64,000 nt of DNA, taken from a bacterium (GTDB lineage Bacteria; Krumholzibacteriota; Krumholzibacteriia; LZORAL124-64-63). The position numbers were made by a program, and so were the translations under genes. How positions within the stretch are numbered: position 1 is the first letter of the stretch; every line of letters begins with the position of its first letter. Below are positions 51,255-61,115 of the stretch, piece by piece. The DNA lies in contig JADJQR010000001.1 in NCBI GenBank assembly GCA_016712675.1, positions 3,906,001-3,970,000 on the forward strand. Reading direction: 5' to 3'. The notes below the pieces were generated by a model. The model searched no databases and had not been told where the DNA came from. It saw only the letters and a program-made list of their open reading frames with translations.

Positions 51255-53891
51255 TTACCGCAGCAGCGACATCCGCTGCGTCAGCACCCGGCCGCCCGAC
51301 TGCAACCGCAGGAAATACGTGCCCGAGGCCAGCGTGCCGCCGCCCGCGTCGCGCCCGTCCCAGCCCAGCTCGTGCGCGCCGGCCGCCAGCGTGCCGTCGA
51401 CCAGCACGCGCACGCGGTGGCCGCGCAGGTCGTAGACCGCCACCTGCACCGCCTGCGTGGCCGGCAGCGAGAACCGCACCTGCGTGCGCGCGGTGAACGG
51501 GTTCGGCGAGGGATCGCCCAGCGCCAGGCTGAACCGCGGCCCGTCCTCCACGCCCGAGGTCACGTCCACGTTCACCGAGGCCTCCGCCATCAGGACCGGT
51601 GTGGCGCGCCCATGGTTCACCCAAGCGTCATACAGTTGCTGGCCGATGGTGTTGGTCGTGTTCTCGTCGCGCAGGAACGCGATATACTCGGGGCTCGTGG
51701 CCTGGTAGTAGAGCCGCGCGTGCACGGTCTTCGCCGCATTGGGCAGCGCGTAGGTCCGGTCGTCCCAGTACTGGCCGTCGGCGTACGCGTGGCCCACCGG
51801 GGGCGACTGGATCGCCTCGAAGGCCACGTTGGTGAAGCCCCGCGGCGGGATGCGGTTGTCGAAGTACGTCGTGTCGTTCAGAACGAAGTGGAACGACGGC
51901 CCCGCCGGCATCCCCAGCGCCGCGGCCAGACCCGGGCTGAGCCCGCCCTCGATGTGGTAGATCGCCGCCGCCGCGTCGTGGCCCAGCTCACCGGTGGCCG
52001 GGTCGTAGTGCGCCGATTCGTAGATCAGGTTCTCCTGCTCATCGAACGCCTGGAGGTTTAACCACATGCGCCGGCCCTCGGGATAGCCGGAGATCAGCTT
52101 GTGCGCCGTCTGGTTGACCACCCGTACGGTGACGCCGGCATAGCCCGGCGTCATCTCCAGCGTGGCGGCCTTCTGCAGCGTGGCGATGGCGCGCGCCTTC
52201 GCGGCCTGCAGGTCGTTGACGTCCACCTCGCCCGGGTAGAAGTCGGGCAGGATGTCCAGGACGAACGTGTTGCCGCCGGTCAGGTCGTGCATGGGCATGT
52301 CGTTGCGGACCGGCGAGCCCGGCTGGTTGCTGCCGGCCGCGGTGACCTTCCGCATGTGGCAGTCCTGGCAACTCGACACCGGGCCGTAGCCGGGCACGTC
52401 GACGGGCCCCTGCGCGAACGCGCTGGCCTGCCACTCGCTGAACGTGCGCTCGACGGGCTTCATGTTGCGCACGGCCTGGTCGGGGTGCTGCGCATCGAAC
52501 GCGTTCGGCGTGTACCTGCCGGGCGCCGACTGCACGAACACCGGGTTGCTCACGTCGTGGCAGGTACCGCACAGGTTCGACGAGAGGTGGAACGGCGAGT
52601 ACAGCGAGTTGTGGCCCGCGACGAGCGGGTCGCTGAACGGCCCGCGCTTCTCCGCGCCCGGGTCGGAGATGAACTGGCCGTTGCCGTGCTGCTGCGGCAG
52701 AGGCGACACGCCGGCGAGCACGCCCAGGTCCTGCGCGGGGCTCACGCCCGCCGTGTAGACCGGGTCCACCGAGCGGTGGCAGAAGTCGCAGTGGATGCCC
52801 TCGCGGTCCTTGGCCGTCAGCTGGCCGCCGCTGGTGTCGACCGAGCGGCCCTCCTGCCAGCCACCGGGCGTGTGGCAGCGCAGGCAGACGTCGCCCACCG
52901 AGGGTGCGTCCTGCTCGGCCACCGCCACGCAGGCCAGGAACAGCGGGTCGCGCATCGCCTGCGCCATCATGCTGCCACGCCAGGTGCGCCAGGGTTCGTT
53001 GGCCGTGTCGTAGTCGCCGTGGCAGGAGCGGCAGCCGTTCGGGTCGGCCAGCACCGCACCCTCCAGGGGCTGCGTGCCGGCCAGGTCCATGTCGCGCAGC
53101 GTGGTCGGCACCCGGCCGCCGACGACCTGGGTCACCGCGAACGAGCCGTTGCTCGTGTCCAGGCCCGGGTTGCCCGCACCGTCGGTCGCGGTCACGCGCA
53201 GGATCGTGCTGCTGCCCGGCCGATTCGGCACGAACCACGCGTAGGAACCGGTGTTGGCGATGTCCTTCGCCACCGGCTTCCAGGTGGCGCCGCCGTTGTC
53301 GGACATGTCGATGGAGACGGCCGGCACGCCGCTGACATCGGTGGCCGTGAACTGCACGTCGACCGTGGTGTTGGCCGCGAGGAGCTCGCCGCCGTTGGGC
53401 GTGATCACCGTGATCGCCGGCGGCGTCGTGTCGACCGCGGTGGTCGGTGTCACGTAGGGCAGCACCTCGCCCACCGGCACGGCGCTGATGCTGCCGACAT
53501 TGCCACTGGTCAGACCGGGGAACGTCGGCGTGTTGCCGTAGGTGACGGTGTTGGTCACCTCGGTGAGCGTCGTGAAGCCGTCGCCGTCGCTGTCCTCGTT
53601 CTCGATGAAGTGGAACAGCGCCTGCCGGCCGGCGTCGTTGTTCGGGTACGAGCCGACCAGGTTGCCGACCCGGACGCCGAACGGGTTGCGCGGACCGCCG
53701 CCGGTGAAGGCGAAGTGGCACACGCCGCAGTGGCCGGCCATCGAGGGCAGGTTGTCCAGCTTGGAGCCGACCGCCCCGGGAAAGGCGTTGAAGAACGACG
53801 TACGGATCGGCGCGCGGCCCAGCGCCGGGCCGGCCAGCAGGCACAGCGCGGCGACCAGGAGCGTCAGGTTCAGGCGGGGGGTCCGGGACAT
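51255..53891 (-). CDS. Secreted hexahaem cytochrome c with FlgD-type C-terminus
   Basis: The ATG at 53891 has GGAGG 7 nt upstream; the protein is 878 residues with a signal peptide (LNLTLLVAALCLLAGPALG). An N-terminal CGVCH plus a calcium loop (NEDSDGDGFTTLTE) resembles the small cytochrome at 5345. An Ig-like domain follows (TPPAITVITPNGGELLAANT...). Five more CxxCH motifs then come in order (CRSCH, CLRCH, CDFCH, CGTCH, CQDCH) in a cytochrome c554-like region. A beta-rich region and a FlgD-type module end the chain (PSPNPFTARTQVRFSLP ... WDGRDAGGG ... QRMSLLR). It probably works outside the cell or on the surface, for example in extracellular electron transfer. Confidence 0.88.
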   Translation of the reverse strand: MSRTPRLNLTLLVAALCLLAGPALGRAPIRTSFFNAFPGAVGSKLDNLPSMAGHCGVCHFAFTGGGPRNPFGVRVGNLVGSYPNNDAGRQALFHFIENEDSDGDGFTTLTEVTNTVTYGNTPTFPGLTSGNVGSISAVPVGEVLPYVTPTTAVDTTPPAITVITPNGGELLAANTTVDVQFTATDVSGVPAVSIDMSDNGGATWKPVAKDIANTGSYAWFVPNRPGSSTILRVTATDGAGNPGLDTSNGSFAVTQVVGGRVPTTLRDMDLAGTQPLEGAVLADPNGCRSCHGDYDTANEPWRTWRGSMMAQAMRDPLFLACVAVAEQDAPSVGDVCLRCHTPGGWQEGRSVDTSGGQLTAKDREGIHCDFCHRSVDPVYTAGVSPAQDLGVLAGVSPLPQQHGNGQFISDPGAEKRGPFSDPLVAGHNSLYSPFHLSSNLCGTCHDVSNPVFVQSAPGRYTPNAFDAQHPDQAVRNMKPVERTFSEWQASAFAQGPVDVPGYGPVSSCQDCHMRKVTAAGSNQPGSPVRNDMPMHDLTGGNTFVLDILPDFYPGEVDVNDLQAAKARAIATLQKAATLEMTPGYAGVTVRVVNQTAHKLISGYPEGRRMWLNLQAFDEQENLIYESAHYDPATGELGHDAAAAIYHIEGGLSPGLAAALGMPAGPSFHFVLNDTTYFDNRIPPRGFTNVAFEAIQSPPVGHAYADGQYWDDRTYALPNAAKTVHARLYYQATSPEYIAFLRDENTTNTIGQQLYDAWVNHGRATPVLMAEASVNVDVTSGVEDGPRFSLALGDPSPNPFTARTQVRFSLPATQAVQVAVYDLRGHRVRVLVDGTLAAGAHELGWDGRDAGGGTLASGTYFLRLQSGGRVLTQRMSLLR

Positions 53892-54241
53892 GGTGCATCC
53901 TCCGGGCGGGACGGGAAGGTCGGCACGGCCGACCCGTGCCGTGTGCGGGGAGCGCCCGGGCGGGCGCGCGGCAGCTCCCTTTGTCACGATCTCTGGATCA
54001 CGGAGAATGATAGACGGCTTTGAAACTTTGCATCCAATGACTTGTCGCACTGGCTTCATTACGTATAGTGCTTGAAATTGATCTTCTCTCGCAGAATCCA
54101 CCAGGAGGCCGGACGGGGCCTCCCCGCGGTCGACGGGACCACCCCACGGCAACGTGTCGGGTCCACGGCCTGCTCGACGCGACTGGGAATGCGTGGCGCT
54201 CGCCTCGCGTGAGCAACCCGCGAACCCTGGAGGAACCCCCG
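53892..54241. other. Divergent promoter region
   Basis: These 350 bp separate two divergent genes. The AT-richer core (54000-54075) holds the plus-strand promoter candidate at 54042-54069. No gene is supported. Confidence 0.45.
54042..54069 (+). promoter_or_regulatory. Possible sigma-70 promoter of lipoprotein gene
   Basis: TTGTCG, 16 bp, then TATAGT (54064-54069), in an unusually AT-rich patch for this genome. It lies about 170 bp before the ATG. Confidence 0.35.
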
Positions 54242-54838
54242 ATGCCTGCCCCCCGCCTGACGATCCCGCTGCTGCTCGCGTCGCTCGCGGCCGTTCCGGT
54301 CCTGCTGGCTCCCGTCGGATGCTCCACGCCGGCGAACCCGCCCCCGGTGCCGACCATCGACTGCGGTCGCGTCTCGCTGTGTGATGTCAGCGTCACGAGC
54401 GGCTCGTACCTGTGCTTCGAGGATTCGCTGTACACGCAGGATTTCGGCGGCAGCCTGGCCCTTGATCAGGGCCACTACGAGCAGTACTGGGACTTCACAC
54501 AACCGAACGGTGCCCCGTCGCGGCTCACCCTGATCATGTACCGGTCGCTGCTCGTGCCCTGCGACATCGACCTCCCTGCGATCGCCTGCTACCGCGGTGG
54601 CTACCTCCTGCAGTCGCAGCCCGGGGTCACCGATCCGGGCACCGCCTACCTCACCCTCGAGGAGTTCGGCACCGGCAGGCCGCCGCTCGTGAGCTGGGGC
54701 GCATGCGAATACCTCACGGTCCTGACGCTCTCGGCAAGCGACCCGAACGGCATCTATGAGATCAGGTTCGACGATGTCGTCCTGGCCAACGACAACGGCG
54801 ACACGCGCGTGGTGAGCCTGCGGGCGTTCATGATCTAG
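54242..54838 (+). CDS. Predicted lipoprotein, unknown function
   Basis: The ATG at 54242 has GGAGG 8 nt upstream; the protein is 198 residues. A signal peptide ends in a lipobox (VLLAPVGC), so the mature protein starts at a lipidated Cys. The remainder is a beta-rich domain with about six further Cys (IDCGRVSLCDVSV, YLCFEDSLY, VPCDIDLPAIACYRG, GACEYLTVL), likely forming disulfides in the periplasm. DFTQPNGAPSRLTLIMYRS and YEIRFDDVVLAND suggest a jelly-roll-like fold. The family is not recognised. It is a monocistronic unit converging on the kynureninase-like gene. Confidence 0.65.
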   Translation: MPAPRLTIPLLLASLAAVPVLLAPVGCSTPANPPPVPTIDCGRVSLCDVSVTSGSYLCFEDSLYTQDFGGSLALDQGHYEQYWDFTQPNGAPSRLTLIMYRSLLVPCDIDLPAIACYRGGYLLQSQPGVTDPGTAYLTLEEFGTGRPPLVSWGACEYLTVLTLSASDPNGIYEIRFDDVVLANDNGDTRVVSLRAFMI

Positions 54839-54865
54839 CCGGGACCGTTGGCGGCACGGCGCGCC

Positions 54866-56056
54866 TCACACCACCTCCGCGAGCATCCGCATCGCCGCCG
54901 TCAGCTGCGCGTCGCAGAGGTACGGCGCCGGGCCGAAGCGCAGCGTCGTGCCGCGGCTGTCGGTCAGGACGCCGCGCTCCTTCAGCGCCGCGCAGAGCCG
55001 GCCGGCGGCGGGCGCCGTGAGCGCCAGGAAGCCGCCGCGTTCCCGCGGCTGCACGTCGTCCAGCAGGCGCACGACCGCCGGGTCCAGGTCGAGCGCGTGG
55101 AATGTCTCCGCCAGGAGCCCGACCTGGTGCCGCGACACCTCGCGCAGGAAGGCGGGCGTCAGCCCCTGCGCCGCGAAGAAGTCCATCACCGCCGCGCCGC
55201 GGTAGGCCGAGGTGGGGTCGAACGTGGCTCCGGCGAAGCGCGCCGCGCCCGTCGCGTACCGCACCGCGCCGGGGGACGTCGCCGCGGACAGTTCGCCGAA
55301 TTCGGCGAACCAGCCGGTCAGGACAGGGCGCAACGCACAGCCGGGCGGCGTGCGCAGGAAGCCGTTGCCCTCTCCCATCTGCAGGTACTTGTAGCCGCCG
55401 CCGACGACGAACGCGCCGTCCAGCCCCGCCGCCCGCAGCGGGAACGGGATGGCGCCCAGGGCGTGGTAGGCGTCGACCAGGAGCTCGGCGCCGTGGCGCG
55501 CGCACGCCGCGGCCACGCGGTCCAGTCCCGGCACGACCAGGCCGCGCTCGAAGAGGACGGCCGAGACCAGCACCGCCGCGGTGCGGTCGTCGACCTGCGC
55601 CGCCAGCCTCTCGGCGATGCCGTCGCACGGGCAGGCGGGCACCTTGACCACCTCGACCACCCGCTCCTCGGCCAGCCGGTCGAGTTGGCGACGGATCGTG
55701 TGGAACTCGCCGTCGGTCGTCAGCAGCCGCGGACGCTCGCGCAACGGCAGCGCCGACAGGAAGCGGACTACCAGCTCGTGGGTGTTAGCGGCCAGCGTCA
55801 CGTCGCCGGTCTCGTCCTCGAGCAGGGCCGCGAAACCGCGCGCCACGCGTTCCGCCTTGGCAAATGCGGCCGGCCACTTGTCGTCGACCAGCCGCGCGGC
55901 GTCCCGCCAGGCCTCCTGCTGCGCCGCGAACCCCGCGTCCGGCCAGGCCTGGTGCGAGTGCCCGGTCAGCAGCCGGCGCTCGGCCACGCGGAAGGACACG
56001 TAGTGGGGAGACAGCGCGTTTGGGAATCGTCGCAGGTCGGCCAGGGTGTGCGGCAT
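54866..56056 (-). CDS. Kynureninase-like class V PLP enzyme
   Basis: The ATG at 56056 is preferred because GGAG lies 9 nt upstream; a GTG at 56071 is the alternative. The protein is 396 residues. PLP-enzyme features are ANTHELVVRFLSALPLRERPRLL, ELLVDAYHALGAIPFPL with the cofactor Asp, and the Schiff-base Lys in VGGGYKYLQMGEG. The LTGHSHQAWPDAG start and the GNGFLRTPPG segment resemble kynureninase relatives. No other tryptophan-degradation genes are nearby, so the substrate is uncertain; a cysteine-desulfurase-like or other aminotransferase role is possible. It follows the helicase gene on the same strand by 94 bp. Confidence 0.72.
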   Translation of the reverse strand: MPHTLADLRRFPNALSPHYVSFRVAERRLLTGHSHQAWPDAGFAAQQEAWRDAARLVDDKWPAAFAKAERVARGFAALLEDETGDVTLAANTHELVVRFLSALPLRERPRLLTTDGEFHTIRRQLDRLAEERVVEVVKVPACPCDGIAERLAAQVDDRTAAVLVSAVLFERGLVVPGLDRVAAACARHGAELLVDAYHALGAIPFPLRAAGLDGAFVVGGGYKYLQMGEGNGFLRTPPGCALRPVLTGWFAEFGELSAATSPGAVRYATGAARFAGATFDPTSAYRGAAVMDFFAAQGLTPAFLREVSRHQVGLLAETFHALDLDPAVVRLLDDVQPRERGGFLALTAPAAGRLCAALKERGVLTDSRGTTLRFGPAPYLCDAQLTAAMRMLAEVV

Positions 56057-56150
56057 GGGGGCGGTCTCCACGAAAATGGTCGTCTTGACGGCAGGAACGG
56101 GCGGGCACGCGCCGCAGCATAGCGGACCGGCACGCCGCGGGCGAGGATCT

Positions 56151-58040
56151 TCACCGCGCCTTGATCCCCGCCTCCCCCAGGAACTGGCTCCCGCGCCCCC
56201 GGGTGTACACGATGTCCAGCTCGCGCCGCGCCCGCGTCAGCGCCACGTAGAACAGCCGCCTCTCGTCCTCCAGGCCGCCACCCGCCCCGGCGCCCGGCCG
56301 CAGCGTCCGCGCCAGCGGGAACTGCCCCTGGTCCGCCCCGACCAGGATCACCCGGTCCCACTCGCGCCCCTTCGAGCCATGCACGGTGGCCAGCTCCAGC
56401 GTGCCGGCCCCCACCAGCGCCGCCAGCGGCGCGCCGCCGGCGGCAGCCACCGCCGTCAGCAACCGGCCCGTGCGCGAGAGCACGGCCACCGAGCCACCCG
56501 CCTGAAGCCCCTCGAGCGCGAGCGCAGCGGCGAAGCCCGCCACAACCGCCGGCTCCGGCTGCGCCCACGTCCGGATCCGCCCGCGCTCGCGCACGCCCGC
56601 CAGCAGCGGCTTGCGGAACCGCTGCCGGTTGTGCCGGATCAGGCGCCGGGAGGCGTGCGTGATGTCTCTTCCACATCTGTAGTTGCGCACCAGCGGGTAA
56701 CGCTCCAGCCCGGGGTAGTCCTGGTCCAGCTCGATCACGCGCTGCACCGCCGCGCGCCGCCAGGCGTAGATGCATTGGTCCTCGTCGCCGACGCAGAACA
56801 GCGAGTCGTGCGGGGCGGCCAGCAGCCCGATCAGCAGCGCCTGCGCGGGTTCGATGTCCTGGTACTCGTCCACCAGCACGCGCTCGTAGCGGGCCTGCCA
56901 CTTCTCCCTCACGCACGCGTCCTGCTGCAGCAGGCGGATGGCGGCGAAGATCAGGTCGTCGAAATCCAGGCGATCCGCGCGCCGCAGATGCTCCTCGTGC
57001 AGTCCGTAGAGGCGCGCCAGCAGGCGGGCCCGCGCCCCGCCCGGCGACTGCGGGTCCAGCGCCCCGGCGCGCGCCCGCGCCTCGTCCGGCGTGATCATCA
57101 GCTTCAGCTTGAACAGGCTGACCGCATTCTGGGCCGCGGCGGCGTCCAATCGGCCGCCCCGCGGGTGCTCCGCGCGCGCGGCGGCGGCCAGGTCGCGCCA
57201 CACACCGTCGCCCAGCGTGCCCAGGTCGCCGCGCAGCCTGCCTTCCTCCTTCAGCAGGCGCAGTCCCAGCCCGTGGAAGCTGTGCACGCCGATGCCGGGG
57301 ATGCCCGCCTTCTCCAGACGGGCCGCGATCTCGACGCAGGCATCGCGGTTGAACGTCGAGCAGAGGATGCGCTCGGCTGCGGTGCCTCGCCGCCGCAGCT
57401 CGCGCACGCGCTCGACCAGCACCGTGGTCTTGCCGCTGCCGGCCGGGGCGATGACCTGCACCACGCCGTCGCCCGCGGCTACGGCGGCGTTCTGCTCGGG
57501 GTCCAGGCGCGGCACCAGGCGCGGTGTGGTGTCGCCGCAGCGTGACAGGCGGCGGGCCAGGCGTCGCCAGGGCGGCTCCACCGCCGGCACCCTCACCGAC
57601 GCGGGCACGGCGTACACGGACGCCAGGTATCGCAACCGCTCGGCAGTCCACGCACAACCCCACGGCGGCTCCACGTAGGCGCCGGGATCCAGGTCGCCCG
57701 GCGCGCGGTCGGCGACGATCAGCAGTTCGCAGCCGGCGCGGAACGCCGGCTCGATGATCAGGCCCAGCAGCAGGCGCAGGTCCGCCGGGCTGTGGCAGGT
57801 CACGTCCAGCACCGCCACCCGCGGGTGCCGGGTGTACGCAGCCAGCAGCGGCGCGGCCGGGTTGCCCAGCGACGAGCGCGCCGCACCCTCGGGCCGGAGC
57901 GCTGCGGCCTGGCGCGCCAGGCGTCCGAAGCGCAGGACCAGCCAACGGTCCCGCCGCAATGCGCGCGGGTCCACCCCCGAGGTCCGCCACTCCAGCGCGC
58001 GCCGACGCAGGGTCGACGGCTGCCGTGATGGTCCTGCCAT
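56151..58040 (-). CDS. UvrD/Rep-family superfamily I DNA helicase
   Basis: The protein is 629 residues. An N-terminal ~165-residue region of unknown fold precedes the motor. Helicase motifs are LDPEQNAAV (Q motif), APAGSGKTTVL (Walker A), STFNRDACVEIAARL, DFDDLIFAAIRLL, VLVDEYQDIEPAQ (Walker B with E-Y-Q-D), VGDEDQCIYAWRRA, NYRCGRDI, TVHGSKGREWDRVILVG and RRLFYVALTRARREL. It should translocate 3'-5' on single-stranded DNA in repair. The N-terminal region may be a specific accessory domain. It is shorter than canonical UvrD (~720). Confidence 0.9.
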   Translation of the reverse strand: MAGPSRQPSTLRRRALEWRTSGVDPRALRRDRWLVLRFGRLARQAAALRPEGAARSSLGNPAAPLLAAYTRHPRVAVLDVTCHSPADLRLLLGLIIEPAFRAGCELLIVADRAPGDLDPGAYVEPPWGCAWTAERLRYLASVYAVPASVRVPAVEPPWRRLARRLSRCGDTTPRLVPRLDPEQNAAVAAGDGVVQVIAPAGSGKTTVLVERVRELRRRGTAAERILCSTFNRDACVEIAARLEKAGIPGIGVHSFHGLGLRLLKEEGRLRGDLGTLGDGVWRDLAAAARAEHPRGGRLDAAAAQNAVSLFKLKLMITPDEARARAGALDPQSPGGARARLLARLYGLHEEHLRRADRLDFDDLIFAAIRLLQQDACVREKWQARYERVLVDEYQDIEPAQALLIGLLAAPHDSLFCVGDEDQCIYAWRRAAVQRVIELDQDYPGLERYPLVRNYRCGRDITHASRRLIRHNRQRFRKPLLAGVRERGRIRTWAQPEPAVVAGFAAALALEGLQAGGSVAVLSRTGRLLTAVAAAGGAPLAALVGAGTLELATVHGSKGREWDRVILVGADQGQFPLARTLRPGAGAGGGLEDERRLFYVALTRARRELDIVYTRGRGSQFLGEAGIKAR

Positions 58041-58283
58041 GAGTCACCCCCGGTCCCGGTTCTCCACCTGCATCGCGGCAGCGCCAGGCAAGGGGAGTGC
58101 CCGCTTCGCGACCCGGACCGTCGTTCGCGGACGTCGCGAACGTATCAGGCGCACCGAGCCGGCCATCTAATCGATTGCGCGCCGGTGCACTGCGGCGCGA
58201 TACTCCCTGGCGACCGCGACCGCGACCGTTCGCCGCGGCCGGCAACGCCGCGGCGACCCGTACCCGACCCGGAGGCTGCCTCG

Positions 58284-60908
58284 ATGGCGACGACGATGGC
58301 TCCGCGCGCGCTGGACCGACGATCCGCCCGCCTGCTCCTGGCCGTGATCGCGATCCTGCCGGTCATCGGTAGCGCCCGCCCGGCGGCAGCCCAGGGCGAG
58401 GTCCTGTCGTGGGGCCAGTTGGTCACGGTGGCCCCGGCCGACCTGCGCGGTCTGCAGGCCGTCTCGGCGGGCTACAGCCATTGCCTGGCACTGCGGGACG
58501 ACGGTTCCATCGTCGCCTGGGGCAGCAATGCCTCCGGGCAGTGCGAGGTGCCGGAGCCGAACGCCGGCTTCGTCGCGGTCGCCGCCGGCGGCAACCACAG
58601 CGTGGCGCTACGGGCCGACGGAACCGCCATCGCCTGGGGCGGGAACGTCCACCGGGAATGCAACGTGCCGCCGGGGATCACCGACTTCGTCGCCATCGCG
58701 ACCAACAACTCCGCGAACCTCGGCCTGCGGGCCAACGGCAGCATCGTCGGCTGGGGCTCCAGCGACTGGAAGCAGCTCGACGTGCCGACATCACCCGAAG
58801 GGTTCGCCGCGGTCTCGATCGGGACGCGCCACTGCCTGGCCCTGACGAAGACGGGGCGCATCGTGGCCTGGGGCTACACGGCCACCGGACAGGCTGCCGT
58901 GCCGGTGCCGAACGTCGGGTTCGTGGCGGTCGCCGCCGGTCGCAACCACAGCCTGGCGCTGCGCAGCAACGGCATGGTCGAGGCCTGGGGCGACGGCAGC
59001 GGCTTCGGCGAGAACCTCGCGCCCTCGCCGAACGGCGACTTCGTGGCCATCGACGCCCGCCGTCACAACCTGGCCCTGAAGGCCGATGGATCGATCGTCG
59101 CCTGGGGCTGGGACGAGTACGGCCAGTGCCAGGTGCCGACCGAAGCGACGCCGGCGACGGCCGTGTCCGCCGGTGGCAGGTTCAGCGTGGGCCTGACCAG
59201 GACCGGTGAGCTCGTCACCTGGGGTGACGGCTACGACGCCACGGGCTACGTCCGGCCCGCCAACGAGGGATTCAGGAGCGTCGCGACAAGCGCGATCTTC
59301 AGCCTCGGCCTGCGATTCGACGGCTCGATCGTCGGCTGGGGCGACAACGTCCAGGGCCAGTGCAACGTGCCGTCACCCAACACCGGCTTCACCGCCGTGG
59401 CCGCGGGCTGGCGCCACGGCCTGGGCCTGCGCGCCGACGGTACCGTCGCCGCCTGGGGCCAGAACGACCTCGGGCAGTGCAACGTGCCGTCGCCCAACGC
59501 CGGCTTCATCGCGGTGGCCGCCGGCGACAACCACAGCCTTGCCGTGCGCGAGGACGGGTCGATCGCCGCCTGGGGTCACAACAACGTCGGCCAGTGCACC
59601 GTGCCGGCGCCCAACAGCGGCTTCGTGTCGGTCTTCGCCAACGACTCCTTCTCCCTGGGCCTGCGCCGCGACGGCTCCTTCGTGTGCTGGGGCGACGCGT
59701 GGCCCAGCATGCGCGCGCTGCCCCAGCCCAACGCCGGCTTCACCAGCGCCGCCATCGGGAATCGGCACTGCCTCGGGCTGCGGGCGGACGGCTCGATCGT
59801 CGCCTGGGGCGAGAACCCGCACGGGCAGTGCGACGTGCCCTCGCCGAATGCCGGTTTCCAGGCCGTCGCCACGCATCTGTACTTCAGCCTTGGCCTGAAA
59901 GGTGACGGCTCGGTCGTGGTCTGGGGCGACGAGCCCGGCTTGCGCGGCATGCTGCCCGTGCCCAATACGGGCATCACCGCCATCGGTGCCGGCTGGTACC
60001 ACTACGAGACGGTGCGCGGCACGCAGTTCCGACCGGTGGTCACCGACGTCCCCGGCGACCAGGGCGGGCGGCTCCGGCTCGCCTGGACCGCTGCCGAGAC
60101 GCACGCCAACTTCCCCACGGTGATCGCCTACGACGTCCAGCGACGCGACACGACCTGGCGCACGCTGGCCAACGTGCCGTCGACCATCACGGACACGTTC
60201 CGCGTGGAGATCGCGACCGACGACGTCCTGACGGCAGGCCTCCCGGCGCCCGTCTCCATGTACCGCGTGGTCGCGCGCACGGCGGATCCCGCCGTGTCCG
60301 TCGAGTCGCTCGCCACGGGCGGCTACTCCCTCGACAATCTCGCGCCGCCCGCCCCGCAGGCCACGCTGCAGGATGCTCCCGGCCAGAGGATCATCACCTG
60401 GGCCGCGCCGGGGATCCCGGACCTGGCTTCGGCCCACGTCCTGCGGGGGCAGATTGACGGCGAGGCGGTCGGCCACCCCGTCGACCGTCCCGACTCCGGG
60501 CCCTTCGTGGACGCCGACACCGCCCCGTGTACGTACTTCGTGCGCTTCACCGACACGCACGGCAACGTCGGGCCCTGGTCGGACGAGCTCCGGAGCCTGT
60601 CCGCCGTGCCGGTGGTCGGCAACGCCCGTTCCCTGCCGGCGTTGGGGCCGAACACGCCCAATCCGTTCAACCCGCTGACCCTGATCCCGTTCGAACTGCC
60701 CCGGCCCGGTCCGGCGCGCGTCACCGTCTACGACATCCGCGGCCGTTGCCTGGCCACGCTGGCGGACGCCTACCTGGAGGCAGGCCATCACGTGCGCTCC
60801 TGGGATGGCCGCGACGATGCCGGTCGCGCGATGGGCTCGGGCGTCTACTACGCGCGCCTGGAGTTCGATGAACGGATCGAGACGATCGGCATGCTGCTGG
60901 TCCGCTGA
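58284..60908 (+). CDS. Secreted RCC1-repeat protein with FlgD-type C-terminus
   Basis: The ATG at 58284 has GGAGG upstream; the protein is 874 residues with a signal peptide (LLLAVIAILPVIGSARPAAAQ). Residues ~35-580 are about 14 RCC1-like beta-propeller repeats of ~38 residues with the signature 'GxxHSLALRxDGSIVAWGxNxxGQCxVPxPNxGFxxVAA'. A fibronectin-like region follows, then the FlgD-type module (LGPNTPNPFNPLTLIPFELP, VYDIRGRCLATL, WDGRDDAGRAMGSGVYYARL), ending MLLVR. Two stacked propellers are likely. It may be a surface adhesin or sugar-binding protein; no catalytic motif is visible. Confidence 0.88.
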   Translation: MATTMAPRALDRRSARLLLAVIAILPVIGSARPAAAQGEVLSWGQLVTVAPADLRGLQAVSAGYSHCLALRDDGSIVAWGSNASGQCEVPEPNAGFVAVAAGGNHSVALRADGTAIAWGGNVHRECNVPPGITDFVAIATNNSANLGLRANGSIVGWGSSDWKQLDVPTSPEGFAAVSIGTRHCLALTKTGRIVAWGYTATGQAAVPVPNVGFVAVAAGRNHSLALRSNGMVEAWGDGSGFGENLAPSPNGDFVAIDARRHNLALKADGSIVAWGWDEYGQCQVPTEATPATAVSAGGRFSVGLTRTGELVTWGDGYDATGYVRPANEGFRSVATSAIFSLGLRFDGSIVGWGDNVQGQCNVPSPNTGFTAVAAGWRHGLGLRADGTVAAWGQNDLGQCNVPSPNAGFIAVAAGDNHSLAVREDGSIAAWGHNNVGQCTVPAPNSGFVSVFANDSFSLGLRRDGSFVCWGDAWPSMRALPQPNAGFTSAAIGNRHCLGLRADGSIVAWGENPHGQCDVPSPNAGFQAVATHLYFSLGLKGDGSVVVWGDEPGLRGMLPVPNTGITAIGAGWYHYETVRGTQFRPVVTDVPGDQGGRLRLAWTAAETHANFPTVIAYDVQRRDTTWRTLANVPSTITDTFRVEIATDDVLTAGLPAPVSMYRVVARTADPAVSVESLATGGYSLDNLAPPAPQATLQDAPGQRIITWAAPGIPDLASAHVLRGQIDGEAVGHPVDRPDSGPFVDADTAPCTYFVRFTDTHGNVGPWSDELRSLSAVPVVGNARSLPALGPNTPNPFNPLTLIPFELPRPGPARVTVYDIRGRCLATLADAYLEAGHHVRSWDGRDDAGRAMGSGVYYARLEFDERIETIGMLLVR

Positions 60909-60920
60909 GCCGCCGCCCAC

Positions 60921-60956
60921 CCGCCGCTCCGGTGCCGTGACGCAGCGGAGCGGCGG
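60921..60956 (+). terminator. Hairpin after RCC1-repeat gene
   Basis: Perfect 11-bp arms 60921-60931 and 60946-60956 with a 14-nt loop lie just after the stop at 60908. Confidence 0.5.
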
Positions 60957-61115
60957 CGTGTGCAACCTTTGCCCCCGCGGGGCGTAGCTCCGCCCTGGAC
61001 GGCCGCTTCTCCCCGCGTGGCGACCGGTACTCCCCGACGACAGGTCACCAACACGAGCGCCGCCACGCCCTGACCGGCCGTGGCGGCCGGAGCCATGTCG
61101 CGCGAGGAGACTTCG

